From: JBAXGE01 sp044344145
GTDB taxonomy: Bacteria > Planctomycetota > Phycisphaerae > WQYP01
Assembly: GCA_044344145.1 (NCBI GenBank)
Contig: JBIJDM010000129.1
Location: 1 to 8,100, forward strand
Direction: 5' to 3'
DNA: 8,100 nt
The translations under genes were made by a program, and so were the position numbers. This document shows positions 5,149 to 8,100 of the stretch, piece by piece. Position 1 is the first letter of the stretch. Each line of letters begins with the position of its first letter. The notes under the pieces are model-generated. The model saw nothing but the letters and a program-made list of their open reading frames with translations, did not search any database and was not told the origin of the DNA.

Positions 5149-7134
5149 TTGTATTGGTCGCCCCCTATCCCCTGGTATCGGCGCTGGCTGCGCACGGTAT
5201 TTAGTCTCAACTATTGGACCGATGCCAGCGCGACGGTATTGCGCGGGCTGGGCTATCTCTATAACCGCTTTTGGCGCTGTGGGTTAGCGTGGTTTTTTGT
5301 GCTGCTGATCACGTTGTTGGGCGGTTTTCTGCGTTACTGGCGTTTGGATCAACAGGGCCTGTGGTGTGACGAATCCTTCACCATCAACCGTATTTGCGGC
5401 ACGTGGTCGGAAGTCATCAGTTCCTTATCGGATCAAGGTTTTCCGCCGTTGTGGTATCTGGGGCTGCGCTGGTGGTTGGATTTGGGCGCCCAATTGGGTT
5501 TTAGTGAGGCGCATCTTTTTAGTGCGGAATTCCTGCGCCTTCCCGCCGTAATATTTGGAACGGCGGCGCCGGTGGCCTTTTATCTGCTGGGCCGGGCCTT
5601 CTTTGCCCGGCGCTGGGCGGTGTTGCTGGCCTTGTTGGCCGCAGTGAATCCCTTCCTGATCTACTACAGCCGCGATGTCAAAATGTATGCGGCGCTTTAT
5701 ACCCTCGCGGCCTTCAGCATGGCCTTTTTCATGCAGTGGCAGTCGCACCGCAGCGGCTGGTGGTGGGCGTGGCCGCTCTTTACGCTTTGCACCATACTTA
5801 TGATGGGAGTCAAGTCCGAAGGGTGGCTGTTGATCCCGGTGCAGGCGCTGATTCTGTTGACCCGGCCGCGCCCGCGGGGACTGGATTGGCCGTTGTGGGG
5901 TTTGTCCATCGCGCTGGCGGGGGCACTGCCGCTCTGGTGGTACCAGCACAATACCGGCTTTGTCGGCACCATGGTTTCCGGTGGCTATACCGGATTGGAA
6001 TGGATGTCGGATTACACCAAAATGAGTTGGACCACGGTGCTAAGTTTGCCCACCGTACAGATTTTCGGCTTTTTGTTGCCGCGGACCATTGATGCGGAAA
6101 TGCTGCGCTGGTTTGGTTTGGGCGAGGGCTTCGAAAAGAAACTCACGGATTGCAGTTGGGATTGGCTGGTGGTCTGGCAATGGCGCGTGGCCTATGGTCT
6201 GTTGGTGTTTTTGATCGTGGCGGTAATTCCCTGGCGGCGCTGGCTGGATAAGCCGCGTGTGGCGGTGGGCCGGGTGCGCGGCATGGCCGGCGGGCTGGGC
6301 TGGCTCTGGCTGGCGGTGTGGATCGTCCTGCCGATGGCGCTGTTGGCGCTGACCTGGGCCCAGCCGGATTCCTATTGGTACAAGCTGGTTTTTGGCAGCA
6401 AAAAAGTGCCTGAAATGTGGGAACCGCGTTATCTGGGCATCATCATCCCAGCGGTGCTGATCGTGGTTACCTGGGCGGTTTCGCGTTTGCCGTTGCTGGG
6501 GCTGCGGATTTTGGCCGGCACCGCGCTGGTGGCGCTGGCGCTGGTGGGCAGTCTGCCCAATCATCTGACCTACCGGCAAAATCCCTGGCGGCCCACCACG
6601 TCGGCGTTGTCCCGTTATTACCGCCCGGACCTGCAACGTAAGGTGGCGGTGGTTCTGCCTTATACGCGTTTCGCCAATGAAACCAATACCATGGAAATGC
6701 TGACGGCTCTTAACCAGCCCATCCGCCGGGGCAATGGGTTGCGCACGCGGACGTGGGACGATTTGAGCACGTTTGTTGATTTTTCGTTCCAGCGGGCCAG
6801 TCCCGCCGGATATCGCGAATGGGCCCGCCGGGCCCGCGATTGGGCCGACGGTCGGGTGCTGATCATGACCGATGATCTGGGTGAAAATGACCGGCGCATG
6901 CCCGGCAAACCCCAGAGCGAAAAAGACCGTGGCACCATGGCCAACGGTGAAATTCAGAAGATTTTGGGGCCTGATTGGGTGCTGATGGAAGAGCAGCAGT
7001 ATCGCTGGCATTACGAATGGCGGTATTATTTCTTCACCAACTGGCGCACGCGCGTGTGGGTACGCAAAGCGCTGGTCAAAGATTTTATGGCGCAACGTCA
7101 GGAAGATAACGCCCGGCCTATGTTGGACCCGTAG
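5149..7134 (+). CDS. Polytopic GT-C membrane glycosyltransferase (PMT_2 / GT39-like)
   Basis: This 661-residue integral membrane protein resembles the bacterial ArnT/protein-mannosyltransferase group, which transfers a sugar from a polyprenyl-phosphate carrier on the outer side of the cytoplasmic membrane. After a basic, Trp-rich N-terminus of about 45 residues, the first membrane helix is at about 46-63. The first outer loop holds the acidic motif LWCDESFT (D74, E75), which in GT-C enzymes binds metal or acts as base. GFPPLWYLGLRWW (97-109) matches the conserved H/F-P-P-L-Y segment, and YSRDVKMYA (173-181) matches the family's Y-x-R-x-x-x-M-Y motif. Further hydrophobic helices are at about 131-150, 155-172, 183-196, 205-220, 225-238, 248-264, 345-362, 383-403, 428-445 and 450-470. 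The final 185 residues are a soluble domain, probably periplasmic, opening with TYRQNPWR. The start is a TTG. It is divergent from ugd, suggesting a shared surface-glycan role. The donor sugar and the acceptor (protein, lipid or glycan) cannot be read from the sequence. Confidence 0.85.
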   Translation: MYWSPPIPWYRRWLRTVFSLNYWTDASATVLRGLGYLYNRFWRCGLAWFFVLLITLLGGFLRYWRLDQQGLWCDESFTINRICGTWSEVISSLSDQGFPPLWYLGLRWWLDLGAQLGFSEAHLFSAEFLRLPAVIFGTAAPVAFYLLGRAFFARRWAVLLALLAAVNPFLIYYSRDVKMYAALYTLAAFSMAFFMQWQSHRSGWWWAWPLFTLCTILMMGVKSEGWLLIPVQALILLTRPRPRGLDWPLWGLSIALAGALPLWWYQHNTGFVGTMVSGGYTGLEWMSDYTKMSWTTVLSLPTVQIFGFLLPRTIDAEMLRWFGLGEGFEKKLTDCSWDWLVVWQWRVAYGLLVFLIVAVIPWRRWLDKPRVAVGRVRGMAGGLGWLWLAVWIVLPMALLALTWAQPDSYWYKLVFGSKKVPEMWEPRYLGIIIPAVLIVVTWAVSRLPLLGLRILAGTALVALALVGSLPNHLTYRQNPWRPTTSALSRYYRPDLQRKVAVVLPYTRFANETNTMEMLTALNQPIRRGNGLRTRTWDDLSTFVDFSFQRASPAGYREWARRARDWADGRVLIMTDDLGENDRRMPGKPQSEKDRGTMANGEIQKILGPDWVLMEEQQYRWHYEWRYYFFTNWRTRVWVRKALVKDFMAQRQEDNARPMLDP

Positions 7135-7183
7135 CGGTCTGGCCAGGGCTCAAAGGCAAAGTATGCCCGCATCCGCTGGCTGC
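7135..7183. other. Convergent gap after the glycosyltransferase gene
   Basis: This 49-bp stretch lies between two converging stop codons. It has the palindrome CTGGCCAG (7139-7146) and the pairs GCCAG (7142-7146)/CTGGC (7176-7180) and GGCA (7155-7158)/TGCC (7164-7167), which could nest into a weak stem. No T-run follows, so a canonical terminator is not supported. It also marks a sharp drop in GC content into the next gene. Confidence 0.3.
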
Positions 7184-8100
7184 CTAATGGTATTCTGTTA
7201 TAAATTGGCACTTAGGCAGAACCCTACGTAATGAGTCCATACCAGATTTGGTTACTTTTGTGTTTATGAGCGATAGCTCCTGCAATTTTTTCAAACTCTC
7301 AAGCTGTGACAAACCTACATCCGTTATTGGTGTCTCGCTTATGTCCAACACCCGCAAATCATTGAGCCCTTTGAGGTGAATTAAGCCCGCGTCAGTGATA
7401 GTGGTCCCATTAAGTGTTAGTGACTGGAGCATTGACATTTTTTCAATGTGTGCAATTCCTTTGTCTGTTACCAAGGTGTTGCGTAGGCTTAATATTTGGA
7501 GTAGGGGCAGGCATTTAAGACGCTCAAGTCCGCTGTCAGTTGTTTGTGTGCCACTGAGATACAACCAACGCAGTTCTGCTAGGGTGCTTAGATGAACCAG
7601 TCCTGAATCCGTGATGGCGGTCTCCGTTAGGTTTAATGATCTAAGCCTGCGGCATTCAGAAATATGGGCTAGCCCTAGGTCCGTTGTAGGCGTGTAACTT
7701 AGGTCTAGCTCCTGTAAAGCGGTTAATTTTTGTAAATGAACTAAGTCCGCATCGGGACTACGCACCGCCCAGAATGCCATGGATTGTATCTTAGTTAATT
7801 TTGTTAGACAACGCCAATCAGAATACGCGTCAATTTTAAGGGCGATATGGTCTGTTCGTTCGAGCACCCAATCCCAACGTTTTGGTATAAGGCTGGAAAT
7901 TGTGGGAATTTCGAGGCGCTTCAATCGTACGTGTCCATTGGCCATCTCAATCTGTCGTATTGCATCTTGCTCGTTCTTCCAATCGTACCCCAGCCAAAAT
8001 ACAGGCAATGCCACCAAAGTGGCACATGCTAATACAAGCCAAATAAAACGCCATAACCACCAACGGATTCGCCTATATGGGCGAGTCTTGGCGTAATCCA
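7184..8100 (-). CDS. Membrane-anchored leucine-rich-repeat protein, 5' end outside the window
   Basis: The reverse frame is open from the right edge to a TAG at 7184-7186, giving at least 305 residues. A TTG at 8015-8017 could serve as a start, but the coding pattern continues upstream with DYAKTRPYRRIRWW and a hydrophobic Trp/Leu/Ala segment (about 7990-8060). The real start is therefore beyond the window, and the protein has one N-terminal membrane helix after a basic cytoplasmic stretch. A linker follows (ending near 7790), then one degenerate and seven clear 24-residue LRRs of the form LxxLxLxxTxITDxGLxxL, and the C-terminal cap RRVLPKC. This is a common Planctomycetes/Verrucomicrobia architecture; such proteins are presumed to bind other proteins, and no catalytic domain is present. 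Orientation after the positive-inside rule would place the LRRs outside the cytoplasm. The gene is visibly AT-richer than its neighbours (hand counts of sample 60-base lines near 40% GC against about 70% in the glycosyltransferase). No functional link to the polysaccharide genes is evident. Confidence 0.88.
   Translation of the reverse strand, partial: DYAKTRPYRRIRWWLWRFIWLVLACATLVALPVFWLGYDWKNEQDAIRQIEMANGHVRLKRLEIPTISSLIPKRWDWVLERTDHIALKIDAYSDWRCLTKLTKIQSMAFWAVRSPDADLVHLQKLTALQELDLSYTPTTDLGLAHISECRRLRSLNLTETAITDSGLVHLSTLAELRWLYLSGTQTTDSGLERLKCLPLLQILSLRNTLVTDKGIAHIEKMSMLQSLTLNGTTITDAGLIHLKGLNDLRVLDISETPITDVGLSQLESLKKLQELSLINTKVTKSGMDSLRRVLPKCQFITEYH
7214..7717 (-). repeat. Seven tandem 72-bp units coding LRRs
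   Basis: Seven consecutive repeats of exactly 24 codons run without any insertion or deletion. Each has Leu at positions 1, 4 and 6, Thr at 9, T-D at 12-13 and Gly-Leu/Ile/Met at 15-16. The last repeat departs most, with TKSGM in place of TDxGL. One degenerate unit in the same register precedes them (7718-7789). The DNA of the repeats has diverged, so this is an old protein repeat and not a recent tandem duplication. Confidence 0.85.

Noticed and set aside
6040..7095. Long reverse open frame of 351 codons opposite the glycosyltransferase
   Set aside because: It is antisense to conserved membrane segments and consists of His/Pro/Gln/Arg-rich low-complexity sequence with no recognisable domain, as expected from a shadow frame.
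8015..8017. TTG as the start of the LRR protein
   Set aside because: It would cut the membrane helix in two; the frame upstream stays open to the window edge with a basic and hydrophobic stretch typical of the N-terminal anchor.

Overview
The window reads as part of a bacterial chromosome with mostly GC-rich genes, probably from the Planctomycetes-Verrucomicrobia group. The best taxonomic clue is the gene at the right edge. It has an N-terminal membrane anchor followed by 24-residue leucine-rich repeats of the T-x-I/V-T-D-x-G-L type, an architecture common in Planctomycetes and also seen in Verrucomicrobia. Carbohydrate-active beta-helix proteins fit the same group. The phylum assignment is inference; there is no rRNA or tRNA in the window to anchor it.

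Layout from left to right: (1) the 3' part of a forward gene for a right-handed beta-helix (pectin-lyase-fold) protein, cut by the left edge; (2) a 65-bp convergent gap; (3) a reverse-strand operon, transcribed right to left, of UDP-glucose 6-dehydrogenase (ugd), an extended-SDR nucleotide-sugar 4-epimerase and a glycoside hydrolase family 28 (GH28) protein, with gaps of only 18 and 48 bp and a clear Shine-Dalgarno sequence before each gene; (4) a divergent intergenic region of about 250 bp with overlapping inverted repeats; (5) a forward gene for a large polytopic GT-C glycosyltransferase of the PMT_2/GT39 type that starts at TTG; (6) a 49-bp convergent gap; (7) a reverse-strand LRR protein gene, AT-richer than the rest and cut by the right edge.

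The central genes suggest polysaccharide metabolism. Ugd makes UDP-glucuronate, and the epimerase could convert this or another UDP-hexose to the galacto form. The membrane glycosyltransferase could transfer a lipid-linked sugar on the outer face of the cytoplasmic membrane. The GH28 fold is classically directed at alpha-linked galacturonate polymers, so the operon combines uronate-precursor synthesis with a uronan-hydrolase-like protein. The GH28 protein has two oddities readable from the sequence: it has no secretion signal and no upstream start that could add one, and it keeps the acidic catalytic residues while lacking the canonical histidine and the R-x-K motif. I found no CRISPR array, insertion sequence, tRNA or rRNA. 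I do not see a clearly new system; the most unusual element is this divergent, leaderless GH28 protein tied to nucleotide-sugar enzymes.
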